From the NCBI RefSeq assembly GCF_000002425.4, contig NC_037262.1:5865123-5929122 (forward strand): DNA of 64,000 bases, read 5' to 3'. The notes beneath the pieces were generated by a model that was not told the origin of the DNA, made no database searches, and was given only the letters and a program-made list of their open reading frames with translations. Made by a program: the position numbers and the translations under genes. Below, in pieces: positions 35,381 to 46,416 of the stretch; the first letter of the stretch is position 1, and the number at the start of each line of letters is the position of its first letter. The DNA comes from Physcomitrium patens (Eukaryota > Streptophyta > Bryopsida > Funariales > Funariaceae).

Positions 35381-36714
35381 TGTCGTATTACGTGCTTTCC
35401 TGCTCGAGAATGCGCCGGGCGTCTGGCTGTAGAAGGTAGTATGGAGATCCGCCGATAGTCAAGCAGTCTATCAGTTTTTACTACTGAAATATAAACGACT
35501 GCAAGAATACACCGTAAATCTTTACTGATGCCCTTCGACTGCTTGTCGAAGTCCTTTTTTTGCCCCAACCGGTAGGTCTCTAGACGTTACAGAGAACCCC
35601 GAACAACCCAAACTGTTAATCTTCAATACCCTTTTGTACTTACGATCTTGTATCCACTGACTGTCTTGTTAGATTAACCCAATAAATTTCATTCACTCCG
35701 CATACTCAATCCTATAGACACTCTTTTAATCCTTCAATCACAGACGTAACTCGATTTCACAAAACAGTCAAGAGTATTCAAACCCACTTCATTTAAAAAT
35801 CCCGATTCACCATTACAACACTGACTTCAGCAGTGATTGCCTCAGTCTTCCCCAAAACTCTACGTAGAAGAAAAATCCAAATCCTATGTCTTTCCTTCCC
35901 CGACCCGAAGCATGAAGCTCCTCTCTCTAATTCCCTTGATCTTTCCAAAACCTCTAATGAAAAAACCGAACAAGTAACCTTGCAAAAGCTTGAAAACTCC
36001 TCCCCCCCGATTCCCCAAAAGAAAAAAAACCCCCCCCAAAACTATATCCCACCTAACCTTATCTTCTGAATTTCTTCAATCTTCCGTCTTAGATCCAGAA
36101 TTGGCTCCCCCCTCAAGCTTGGATCCGAAATTGGCTCTCGCCGCCAAGCTTTCTCCTCCATTTTTACCTTTAAGAAATCCATTTACTGAAAACAACGTTC
36201 CCTGAGACGGCACAGAGAACAGGACAGCCTGAAATAGAATCGAACCCCGTAATCGGGACCACATTGAGTCGCCCGACCAATTCAGGTCCTATATTGGTAA
36301 AGATGCCCGTAGTAACCTGGATGTTCCCGTAATTGGGTCAAATTGGTCCTCGCGTCAGATTGGCTAAGACCCGTAGTAAGACCTGGATTTCCCGTAACTA
36401 GACTGCATTGGATTGCCCCACCAATACAAGTCTCATATTGAGTAAGAGGACCCGGATTGGATTATCAAAATTGGATCCAATTGGCTCCTCGAACCCGTCG
36501 TGTGAATTGGTCCTTCTCTTCCTACTGACTCCCGTTATTGGAATCGAATGGGGCATTTCAGTATGCCCCAGCTGATTGTAACAGAGTCACTGAACCTGAC
36601 CACTCAGTATTTGTACTGGAGTTGGTCGATGCTCCCAATATTCGAGGTAACTGAATATTAATAAAATTCCCCTTTCTTTTTATTTTCACTGTATACTCGT
36701 GTCACAACACGACA
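35381..36714 (-). repeat. 3' LTR of the 2a element (1334 bp)
   Basis: Plus-strand limits are TGTCGTATTACG and CACAACACGACA. Within it, about 36195-36570, lies sequence derived from the family 1 gag-protease region (GGGACCACATTG, GGGTCAAATTGG, GGGGCATTTCAGTATGCCCC). Short ORFs inside are not genes. Confidence 0.92.
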
Positions 36715-36731
36715 TCCACCCCCTCTGAACC
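36715..36731 (-). other. 3' polypurine tract of the 2a element
   Basis: The minus strand reads GGTTCAGAGGGGGTGGA directly before the LTR TGTCG start. Confidence 0.8.
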
Positions 36732-36776
36732 TGTGCATCCTCCGGTATGCACCAATTTACCCAATTGCTGTTTGAT

Positions 36777-38036
36777 TCAGAATATATCCCCTACGTCTTT
36801 GTCCAGTTCGTCTTCGTCACCTTCATTATCCATATCACTTTCATCTTCTTGCCGCGGAATCTCTATACCTTCATTAAGGTCTTCCATATTCATCTCTGCA
36901 TGTCTTTGTTTAAATATTTTTACTCGCTTCCCTGCAATTGGTATTTTCAATTTTGTACCATCTAACTCCCATAATGAGTAAGTCGCATTATCATGAACAG
37001 TTGTTACAACATATGGTCCAAACCAACGTTTTGAAAATTTCCGCAAAGTACTATGTTGATTATCCAGACTATTGTCATAAACAAGTACCCAGTCACCTTC
37101 TTCGATTGCTTTTGGTCTCAATCGATGTTGCTTATCGAATCGCGCCTTGTTTTGTAACCTTGCTCTTTTTAACCTTTCCAATGCTATCTGGACATCTTCC
37201 GTTCTTTGCTCCAATTGTCGAATCCTAATAGCCAGAAGTTCTTCTCTTGTCAATCCATCTTCCCATGGTAGCATACTCCAAGTAAGTACCTTTTCTTCAA
37301 TCGGCATAATTGGTTTTTGACCTGTCATAAGTTCTACTGGCATATATCCTGTCACCGAACTATGTGTTGTTCGATCAGCCCATAATGCAAATGACAAAAG
37401 CCGTGGCCACTCTTTAACCTTCCCATTACAAGCTTTAACCAATGCTTTCACAATCGGCAGGTGACCGCATTCGCTTTTCGCATTCCCTTCCGGATTATAA
37501 GCAGTAGTCAGTGATAGTTTAACTCCACATTTTTCAAAGAACTTACGAGCTTCTTGTGCATTTAATTCTCCACGATCTACAGTGATTTTTCCTACGCACC
37601 CGTAACGGCAAATGACATCTTCAAGCAAAAACCTACAAATTCCCTCTGTAGATTTTGTCCTCAATGCTCTTCCTTCTACTTGATTTGATAAATCTTCACG
37701 AGCTAAAACCAAATATCTCATCTGCCATAACCCAACCGGCATAATAACCAAATCAACAATCCATTTAAAATGAATAGCCAGAGGATACGTAAGATGAAGA
37801 CCATCTCGATGTCGGATATTAGAATACGATTGACAGATTTCACATGACTCTACAAATGAGAGCACATCTTGATAAATATTTTTCCACCAATATCGTTCCT
37901 TGAGTTTAGCAAAAGTAGCCCAGATTCCTCTATGCCCTGCCCATAAACTATCATGAAACTCCTTTAATAATTTTAGTTTTTCTTCCCTTTTGCCTATCAT
38001 TCGTTGTGGCATCCCAATTCCTTTCTTCGGTCTCTT
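36777..38036 (-). CDS. Integrase of the 2a element
   Basis: An open frame of 411 residues holds the zinc finger His20, His27, Cys57, Cys60, then the core with Asp87 (WIVDLVIMP), Asp146 (KITVDRGELNA) and Glu181 (GNAKSECGH), with 34 residues between the last two. The GPY/F module (RWFGPYVV) is at about 330-336, followed by an acidic tail and no chromodomain. All expected catalytic and zinc residues are present, although Cys182 replaces the Arg seen in 2b (SERGH). A TAG at 38037-38039 separates it in frame from RNase H. The LALWADR..TGYMPVEL and DKQHRLRP..GDWVLVYD blocks are those I know from fungal Ty3 integrases. The protein would join element cDNA to chromosomal DNA, apparently at CCGC. Confidence 0.85.
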   Translation of the reverse strand, partial: KRPKKGIGMPQRMIGKREEKLKLLKEFHDSLWAGHRGIWATFAKLKERYWWKNIYQDVLSFVESCEICQSYSNIRHRDGLHLTYPLAIHFKWIVDLVIMPVGLWQMRYLVLAREDLSNQVEGRALRTKSTEGICRFLLEDVICRYGCVGKITVDRGELNAQEARKFFEKCGVKLSLTTAYNPEGNAKSECGHLPIVKALVKACNGKVKEWPRLLSFALWADRTTHSSVTGYMPVELMTGQKPIMPIEEKVLTWSMLPWEDGLTREELLAIRIRQLEQRTEDVQIALERLKRARLQNKARFDKQHRLRPKAIEEGDWVLVYDNSLDNQHSTLRKFSKRWFGPYVVTTVHDNATYSLWELDGTKLKIPIAGKRVKIFKQRHAEMNMEDLNEGIEIPRQEDESDMDNEGDEDELDKDVGDIF

Positions 38037-39773
38037 CTATAAGAATTCATCTCGAAGTAAAAATCCATATGCTTTTATTCTTATTTGTTTGAATTTTTCT
38101 ATAGACCAATTCTCCTGCTTAGACAAGGTATTCAAATAATGACCAATATCCAATAATTCTCCTTCATAAGCTTCTTCAAGAAATAGCTTGTCTTCTCTGT
38201 TGAGATTTGATATTGAATAAAATTTCAATCCGACATCATCAATGTCTTCAACCATTTCGTCCTCCCTCTCGTATCTTGCTCGAGATAGCATGTCTGCTAC
38301 TAAATTGTCCTTTCCAGTGATATGCTTAAATTCTGGATTTAGTGACTTAATATAAGCAATCCATCTCAACATTGCAATATCTGGCGTTGAACAGTTAATA
38401 ATCATTCCAAGCAATGGCAAGCAATCTGTTTCAATTACTACTACTGCCCCAATCAAATAGTCCTTTTCAGCTTTCATAGCCGAAACGACTCCCCAAAGTT
38501 CTCTTTTGACTTGCGAATATGCACGCTGACGAATACTTAAAACTTTAGCCCCAAATCGAACTGCAAATCTACTCCGATATGAATCATCTTGACCCACAAC
38601 CCATCCAACGGAAATTGGACTAGCGTCTACAGTAAGAATCACTGGTCTATTGCACTTATAATCAACCTTCTTCAATATTGGAGGTGACATCAATAATTTC
38701 TTCAATCTTTGCATTGCTTGAATATGCCTTTCTTCCCATTCAAATCGGTAACCCTTGCGTAACAGTTCATATAATGGATCCGCTATGTGAGCAAAATGAG
38801 GGATCCAGATTCGATAAAATACACATGCACCCAAAAACCTGCGAACCTTTGTTAAAGAACCACAATCCTCTTTCATCCTTTTAATTGCATCAACTTTAGT
38901 CGGATCTGGTTTTCTTCCGTAAGATCCGCATAAATATCCAACAATTACAACCTCTCGCACTCCAAATACGGACTTCATACCCGATAATGTAAGATGAACT
39001 TCTCCAAGCCGAGTTAAAATCTTTTCACAATCTTGTATATGATCAACAACATATCTGCGACATCCCCTCGTATCTAAAGTTTCATCTTTGTCTCCTTCTC
39101 TGCACCCTTTTATTGGAACATCATCCAGAAAAGGCATAGTCTTTTCCGGAATAAAATCTCTCAATACCTTATTCATCCCATTCATCATATGCGCAACTGA
39201 GTTGGTCGCGCCTTGAGGAAGAGTGCACATTCTAACCAATCCAAGCGGTGTCCTCATCGTTGTCATATCTCTACTTCCTTCGGCAAGTTAAAATTGATCA
39301 TAACCTGAATACAAATCACCCATTGAGTAGATCGCCCTTCCAACAAACGCCTCAACAAGTTCATCCACAATAGGTCCAATTCCTGCATTCCTAACAGTTA
39401 CAGCATTCACCGGCTGCATATCTTGAATAAACCGTAGTGATCCATTCTTCTTAGGTACCGTAAACCATCAACTAGAATACGGCGCAAATGAAGGTTCCAA
39501 TATTTTCATCTTTATCTTTTCTTTTAATAACTCAACCAATTTAGGTAAATGTGCCCTCGGTACTGGAATCGGTCTTAGATTCCAAGGTACATGCGGTACA
39601 GTGAAGATAACCATAGGTGTTACAATATTTGGATCCACACACCCAATTTCATGAGATTCGAAGGCAAACGATCTACCTTGTTTAGCCAACATCTTTTTGA
39701 AGCAAGTAATTTCCTCCGGCAATAAAGAACCATCAGAACCAATCTTCAATTCTTCAAAAGTCTCTTCAGTAAA
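38037..39773 (-). pseudogene. Reverse transcriptase-RNase H of the 2a element
   Basis: RT begins at 39749 (MKIGSDGSLLPEEITCFKK) and the fingers contain PHVPWNLRPIPVPRA. TAG at 39468-39470 and TAA near 39288 interrupt the frame; the rest, 38037-39266, is open: RTPLGLVRMCTLPQGATNS, FLDDVPIKGC (YxDD position), FLGACVFYRIWIPHFAHIADP, then RNase H with TVDASPISVGWVVGQ, VKRELWGVVSAMKA, IETDCLPLLGM and DNLVADMLSRARYE. All pieces share one frame. This enzyme copies element RNA into DNA in cytoplasmic particles. Confidence 0.85.
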
Positions 39774-40262
39774 CTAATGTCCAATACTCATTGGATCTCT
39801 TAAACTTGCTTCTTTTGATGCTTCTCCCATTTGTTCTTTAGAATCCTCTGGTAATGGTCCGGCAACAGGCTTTACCTTCTTATCTGCTGTTTTATATCTC
39901 GACTCTACTGTAACTTCTGGTGCTTGAAAAGATTCAAGCATGGTATAAACCTCTCTCGAATGAATCTCAACAATCTTATCATTATCCCCTAACCCAATAG
40001 ATGTAATCAATTCCAATGAATCTTCCAGCCCATTTTCTTCATAAACACCCAAAGTCCTCTCATCATCTTGCAATGTACCTATCTTGCGTAACTGTCCTTC
40101 AATATCATATAATCTTTTTCTTTCTTTTCTTTTAAAATCATCAACTTTCTTATACATAATATTTCCATTCTCCAATATACCAATAAAACTCGCATCAAAG
40201 GCACCTTCATCTCGCGAGAGTACCTCCTCTTTTGTACCTCCATAATCTCGCTTTACAGTGGT
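39774..40262 (-). pseudogene. N-terminal pol linker of the 2a element
   Basis: In the pol frame (-1 relative to gag-PR) the sequence opens at about 40280 with GTTVKRDYGG and reads through GNIMYKKVDDFKRKERKRLYD (40175 onward) to a TAG at 39774. Copies at 31601-31861 and 57438-57594 share the KKVDDF..KER block. I recognise no domain. Confidence 0.6.
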
Positions 40263-42625
40263 ACCTCCCCAAAATCCTTAAATCCTTCAACAATCTTTGG
40301 CAATGGTTTCTCCCTCAACCTATCTCGATTCCTTTCATGGTTTGGAGGTACTGTTAGAAATTGTACAGCTTTCCTCCCATCTTCGCTCCGTACCCTTGCA
40401 TAAGCAGAACCATTGTCAAGTATCTTTGTTTCCATCCGTGTTGCCGTGATATAAGGTTGTCCTAAAATCAACGGATAAGACGTTGTATCTTGAACGAAGA
40501 AATGTTGCTCCGTCGCAACATCCCCAATCCGAATTTTGACATCTGGACAAGCTCCATATAATTTGCCTCGTGTGTTATTAGCTACTCGTATTGCCCATCC
40601 ATGTTCCATATCAATTGGCCATTTTTGCTTCTTATAAAGATCTTTAGACATGAGATTTATTTCAGAACCATGGTCCATCAAAGCAACTATTGGTTCTTCT
40701 ATATCTCCTACCTTCACCAATACCTCAGTAGTTGCCCTTGCCCAATGCTTTCGAGTATAATGGCTCAAAGTTTCCATTTCCTTGTCACTAGAATCTTCGA
40801 AATGTACTCGCTGATTATACCCATTCTTTTCATTTGTTGGTTACTTGTAACCAATATCAACCTCTTCTTCATCTCTACATATTCTTGCATCAATAGCATG
40901 ACTCATTCCAGTTTCGCTCATTAATTGCCTCTTTCGCTTAATGCTGTCAATGATAACATCATGAAACTCCTTCTTTGCAATTCCCAAGACTTCTTTCAAT
41001 GTGAATTCCACCTTAGCGTTTAATATACGTTCTTCCAACACCCCTTTCAAATTTGTTGCCGCTTCAATGTCAGAAAGTAGCTTATAAGCAATTGATTTGC
41101 CCTTATCTTTTGTCTCCGTTGTTTTTTCTCCCAATGATGCTGAGGTATCCTTTACAGGCAATTCTTGTGAAGCTGCCTCCCGAGCCTTGTCTCCTCGAGT
41201 TTGCCTCTTAAAAGAATTTCCTTCTCTAGTATCATCAAAATTTCCTCGTCTTTTTTCTTCCATCAAAGCTTCATGTTGGCTCTTAGCAATATATGCATGA
41301 ACTGAAAGAGACTCAAAAGGATCCTCCCAACCTGTCCTTCCTCGTATTGTAGCCGCAGTTCTCAATAACGCTTCTCGAGGTAATTTCCCTTCTTGCATTG
41401 TAGAAACGACAGAAGCCCAAAACTCACTAGTTTCCGTACTTCCACCAATTGCATCATCTACTCTAGCACCATAACTTGCACTTTCTCGTACTATTGTTTC
41501 ATGCTCTTTTAAGTAATCTTGAACCAATGCTCTCATTCCTCCCTTGCCAAAATTGATTTGAAGAAGATCCTCCCTATCTTTCAATGCTATCTTCCCATCT
41601 TTCTAGCAAATAATTCCCTGCCGTATCATATTATTAAATTCATTGCAATCTTTTCTAGTGTGTGAAGCATCATCACACCAAATGCATCTTTGTACATATC
41701 CTTGTTTTGAAACATTCTTCGAATTGTTTATAGAAGTATTCTCTTCAAGTCTTGCCAATTTGATTTGAAGATCTCGCATTCCTCGTATAATTTCTTCCAT
41801 ACCCATATCTGCTTTCTTTGACAAGGATGTCGAAGGTTGAACTGTAGGCATAGTCGGTGGTGTAGTACGTACTGGAGCTTTGGGTGCTTGTACTGGTTTC
41901 GGAATATTACTCCTATCCTTCCTCCTTTCTTTTTTTGTAAGCAACCCCACCGCATCTTCAACGTTCTTCCACTTCGTTGTCAATCCTTCATCTTCTTCTT
42001 TGTCTTCAAGAAGGGGTTCTAATTTCTCTTGCAATTCTCCATCAGCAGCTTGAAGAAATAGATCAACTTTGTTCGGCTCCAATGTCAATTTTTCTACCTT
42101 CGATAATTGAGAGTACTGCCTCTCAAATTCCCTTAGTAGCTCTGTTGCTTGCAAATTCTTATTAGGCCGTTCAATCCATCCTAGAAACAGCTTCTTAGTA
42201 ACGCGATCAGCATCTTCCAAGAAATATTCGTCTTTCAATGCATGTGAAAAATCCTCCCATGAATTCCCACAACGATCCATAATCGATGTAATGTGGTCCC
42301 TTATCTCCGATATCGTGGCAAGTCCAAATAGTGCAACCATTTTCTTCTCAGAAACCCGATTTAATTCCATTTCACGAACATAACATCTTAAATACCTTGA
42401 AATATTCCTCCCATCAAATTGATCAATTTTATTGACCACTGCTTGCAATGCTTTGGTTGCCAAAGCTTCCTTTCGATCATTGCTTTGCTGTTGCTGCATT
42501 GACAATGAGAAGGCTTGAAACAAACTAGCAATAGACGGATCCATGTGCATACCTTGTCCTTTAGAAGACTCTCCACCAGAAATTTCTCCCAAAAATCCTT
42601 CAAAATTTTTATTTTCGTTTTCCAT
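40253..42625 (-). pseudogene. Gag-protease ORF of the 2a element
   Basis: One frame of about 790 codons is interrupted only by TAG at 41603-41605 and TAA at 40841-40843. Gag starts MENENKNFEGFLGEISGG at 42625; a Gln-rich segment, a capsid-like helical domain and one zinc knuckle (CIWCDDASHTRKDC, near 41660-41700) follow. A charged linker precedes the protease at 40253-40777, with active-site DHGSEINLMSKDLY, flap-like HFFVQDTTSYPLILGQPYI and end EGFKDFGEVPL. The terminal TAA (40253-40255) is conserved in the two 2c copies. Confidence 0.85.
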
Positions 42626-42674
42626 AAAAATAAAGATAAAATCAACCGAAATCCAATACCTTCTACCTCAAGCT

Positions 42675-42692
42675 TTCACGTCGGGTTCACCA
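42675..42692 (-). other. Primer-binding site, tRNA-Trp type
   Basis: The minus strand reads TGGTGAACCCGACGTGAA, four bases from the 5' LTR. It is the complement of the 3' end I recall for plant tRNA-Trp. The decayed equivalents are at 34330-34348 and 54951-54968. Confidence 0.75.
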
Positions 42693-42696
42693 CTTA

Positions 42697-44030
42697 TGTC
42701 GTTTTATGTGCTTTCCTGCTCGAGAATGCGCCGGGCGTCTGGCTGTAGAAGGTAGTATGGAGATCCACCGATAGTCAAGCAGTCTATCAGTTTTTACTAC
42801 TGGAATATAAACGACTGCAAGAATACACCGTAAATCTTTACTGATGCCCTTCGACTGCTTGTCGAAGTCCTTTTTTTGCCCCAGCCGGTAGGTCTCTAGA
42901 CGTTACAGAGAACCCCGAACAACCCAAACTGTTAATCTTCAATACCCTTTTGTACTTACGATCTTGTATCCACTGACTATCTTGTTAGATTAACCCAATA
43001 AATTTCATTCACTCCGCATACTCAATCCTATAGACACCCTTTTAATCCTTCAATCACAGACGTAACTCGATTTCACAAAACAGTCAAGAGTATTCAAACC
43101 CACTTCATTTAAAAAACCCGATTCACCATTACAACACTGACTTCAGCAGTGATTGCCTCAGTCTTCCCCAAAACTCTACGAAGAAGAAAAATCCAAATCC
43201 TATGTCTTTCCTTCCCCGACCCGAAGCATGAAGCTCCTCTCTCTAATTCCCTTGATCTTCCCAAAACCTCTAATGAAAAAACCAAACAAGTAACCTTGCA
43301 AAAGCTTGAAAACTCCTCCCCCCCGATTCCCCGAAAGAAAAAAAACCCCCCCCAAAACTATATCCCACCTAACCTTATCCTCTGAATTTCTTCAATCTTC
43401 CGTCTTAGATCCGGAATTGGCTCCCACCTCAAGCTTGGATCCGAAATTGGCTCTCGCCGCCAAACTTTCTCCTCCGTTTTTACCTTTAAGAAATCCATTT
43501 ACCGAAAACAACGTTCCCTGAGACGGCACAGAGAACAGGACAGCCTGAAACAAAATCGAACCCCGTAATCGGGACCACATTGAGTCGCCCAACCAATTCA
43601 GGTCCTATATTGGTAAAGATGCCCGTAGTAACCTAGATGTTCCCGTAATTGGGTCAAATTGGTCCTCGCGTCAGATTGGCTAAGATCCGTAGTAAGACCT
43701 GGATTTCCCGTAACTAGACTGCATTGGGTTGCCCCACCAATACAGGTCTCATATTGGGTAAGAGGACCCGGATTGGATTATCGAAATTGGATCCAATTGG
43801 CTCCTCGAACTCGTCGTGTAAATTGGTCCTTCTCTTCCTGCTGACTCCCGTTATTGGAATCGAACGGGGCATTTCAGTATGCCCCGGCTGACTGTAACGG
43901 AGTCACTGAACCTGACCACTCAGTATTTGTACTGGAGTTGGTCGATGCTCCCAATATTCGAGGTAACTGAATATTAATAAAATTCCCCTTTCTTTTTATT
44001 TTCACTGTATACTCGTGTCACAACACGACA
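42697..44030 (-). repeat. 5' LTR of the 2a element (1334 bp)
   Basis: Plus-strand limits are TGTCGTTTTATG and CACAACACGACA, with the same length as 35381-36714. It is followed by CCGC at 44031-44034, the right target duplication. It carries the family 1-derived piece at about 43510-43885. Confidence 0.92.
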
Positions 44031-44085
44031 CCGCAATGGACTTTGAATTGGAACAGCAGACCGTGCTTCCATAAAATTCTCGCCT

Positions 44086-44810
44086 CTAAGAAGACCTTTC
44101 AATGGAAAGGACATTTCTCCAAAATGGCATAGAGAACGGAACAGCTTCAAATAGAATCGAAGCCTCCATAATCGGGACCTCATTGGATTGCCCAACCGAA
44201 TCAGGTCTCATACTGGATAAGAGGCCCGTAATAAGACCTGCTTTGGATGTCTTTATAATTGGATCAAATTGGCCCTTTGTATCAAACTCATCCAAATATT
44301 GAATTGGTCTTTTTTTCTTCTGCCGACTCCTAATAAGAATGGCTTGGACACATTCCACTTGATTTATCGGAGTATCTTGAGGACCTCGATTTATCTCTTC
44401 AATTTTTTCTTGGCTTTGGATCTGCTGATCCTCATTATTGAAATTGAACGGAGCATTACATTGCTGATAAGTATGCCCCGACTGCTTACAATTTCCAAAT
44501 ACTTGCATGTAATCATCATTGGCTCTGGAATTACAACATTTACTAGCATAATGACCAATCTGTTTGCAACAAATACAACGAAGTGGTCTTCTTGCACCCC
44601 CATCAGGCATATTGGGTGTTTCTACCGATATATACCTACTAGGCTTGTTCCATGTAGGATTAGAAAATGATCTTGGTTGTCCCGTTGGTACAAAGGGTTC
44701 TTGATTTGATGACGCTAGTGGACCATATTATTGATGTCACGTATGGTGGTATAGCTTATAATGGAGTGACATTAATTGGCCCTTGAATATTGGGACTGAA
44801 ATCGGGCACT
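44086..44810 (-). pseudogene. Family 1 gag-spacer fragment captured inside the 2c 5' LTR
   Basis: The open stretch 44086-44610 encodes MPDGGARRPLRC, a degenerate knuckle (CICCKQIGHYASKC), CKQSGHTYQQC, a Gln/Glu-rich linker, and SMRPDSVGQSNEVP. Upstream of the ATG the sequence keeps PSRYI-like residues, and near 44760 the INVxPL block of family 1 gag. It is in the sense direction of the element and clearly derived from the same captured piece as 14420-15160 and 57785-58570. Confidence 0.8.
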
Positions 44811-44893
44811 GTTTCTAACATCCAAGATGACTAAATATTAATAAAATCTTTTTCATTTATATTTTTATCATATAGTCATATTACAACATGACA

Positions 44894-45280
44894 ACGACAA
44901 CTCTTAAGTTTTTAGAAACTTATTTATGGAGCCTAGAACCAATATAAATTAATGTAATATATTTTAAATTCCTCTTAAAGTAAAAAAAAACTTGATGATC
45001 TTAAAAAGGCTTATATTTATATTGTGTAGAAGCTAAATACGTTACTTAATATTATTTAAAGAAACAACATAATCACAAAGTAAGAAGCATGCTTGCCAAA
45101 GAAGATAATATCTCTGAAAACGAGTTTTTCTACCTACAATAAGGATTGTGCAACTACAATCTTATATAACTTCCAATAAAGGTCTTATTTTCTCCTAAGA
45201 CCTTTTACTTTGTTTTATAATAGAAATTTATTTAAAACCAAAGAATCACAAATTCTTAACTTTGTTAGATTCAAAATCCT
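44894..45280. other. AT-rich interval with no recognisable feature
   Basis: About 390 bp of AT-rich DNA lie between the 2c LTR end and the chromovirus protease remnant. I see no ORF, LTR edge or RNA gene; it may be decayed chromovirus sequence upstream of the protease. Confidence 0.4.
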
Positions 45281-46416
45281 CAACTTATTTTATAGACAAA
45301 GATTTTCATAAATATTGTTAATATTGTTAATTAAGAAAATTAAATCCTTACATGTAGAAGTCAAAGATAGTCATTTGTTATATTTTGAAGATGTTATACA
45401 TGAGATTGTTCCTTTAGATGTAGCAATTAAAGATCATAATAGTAAAATAATATTTGATATAATAAGATCTCTATCTAATTTGGTTATTTTAGGATTATCT
45501 TAATTAAAAAAATATAATTCTCAAATAGATTGGATTTCTTGTAATTCTAATTTTTTTAATAATTTAATCCAAAATCTTATTAGTCAAATAAAAATACATA
45601 AGTCTAGTACATCCAAATCCTTATTGGTAGGTGTGAGAGTTTTTATGCATATTGCAAAAAAAAGGTCACTTTTTGCCATATATGCCTTATCTATTTTTGA
45701 TGGTGGACAAACATCAAATAATATTCCTAATTGATATCAAGATTTTTAGGATGTTAATATAAAAATAAAAATAAAATTCTTCTAAAGCATTATCTTTATG
45801 ATTATTCTATTGATCTTCAAGAAAGAACTAAACTACTATTTGGACCAATCTATAGCCTATCTCAAAATGAAATGGCTACATTCAAAGAATACATTGATGA
45901 AAATTTGACTAAAAATTTCATATGCCATTTTAAATCTCCAATCAAGGCTCCCATCTTATTTGTGAAGAAAAAAGACGGATTTTTGTAAATGTGTGTAGAC
46001 TATTGAGGACTCAATAAGTTTACTATCAAGAACATGTCTTCTATTTTTGATTTTAGGACTTCTTGATCAAGTTAATGAAATAAAGATCTATACAAAAATA
46101 GATCTATAAAAAAAAAATATAATTTGATACTCATTTAAAAAAAAATGAATAGAAAACTTTGTTTCAAATTAGGTATCAATATTTTGAATATAATGTCATG
46201 CCTTTTAGACTCACAAATATAAAAGCTACTTTTTAACATCTAATGAATGATGTCTTTTTTGAATTTCTTAATGATTTTGTTGTTTATTATTGAGACAAAA
46301 TCATAATCTATTCTAAAAACATAAAAGATAATAAAGTTTATATTCTTCATGTATTATAAAAACTTATAGATACAAGATTATATGCCAAGTTAAAAAAAGT
46401 ATGTATTCTATACTAC
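45280..46416 (+). pseudogene. Chromovirus protease-RT remnant
   Basis: The plus strand encodes protease-end residues (VILGLS, stop, LKKYNSQIDW, around 45465-45530). RT blocks follow: FGPIYSLSQNEMATFKEYID (45838-45900), PILFVKKKDGFL (45950-45990), MCVDY-stop-GLNKFTIKN (about 45990-46035), NVMPF (46190) and the ending DTRLYAKLKK (46370-46400). Every block carries stops or shifts. The order and motifs are those of chromodomain Ty3 elements. It is cut at 46417 by an LTR in the opposite orientation. Confidence 0.7.

Larger units (their letters stand above)
35381..44030 (-). mobile_element. Full-length family 2a Ty3-like element, 8650 bp
   Basis: Two LTRs of 1334 bp each (35381-36714, 42697-44030) differ at about 34 sites by eye (roughly 97.5% identity). 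A tRNA-Trp-type primer site lies beside the 5' LTR and a polypurine tract beside the 3' LTR. Coding order is gag-PR in one frame, then RT-RH-IN in the -1 frame. Only point nonsense codons interrupt it, with no frameshift inside either frame. The target duplication is 4 bp, CCGT/CCGC, CCGC before mutation according to empty sites elsewhere in the window. RT and integrase motifs are of the type I know from fungal Ty3-like elements; there is no chromodomain. Confidence 0.9.
34353..44893 (-). repeat. 5' LTR of the large 2c element, split by the 2a element
   Basis: The left part is 34353-35380 and the right part 44031-44893, together about 1.89 kb, the same as the intact 2c LTR 57695-59582. Removing 35381-44030 and one CCGC copy restores the sequence seen uninterrupted at 14385 and 58553 (complement), ATTCTTCCGCCATGGAC. 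The right part carries the captured family 1 gag fragment. Outer flanks do not show a target duplication. Confidence 0.8.

Noticed and set aside
35833-36205. Pro-rich ORFs in the 2a LTRs (also 43149-43521)
   Set aside because: They are repeated only because the LTR is repeated, the pyrimidine-rich tract explains the composition, and the solo LTR copy does not keep the frames convincingly.
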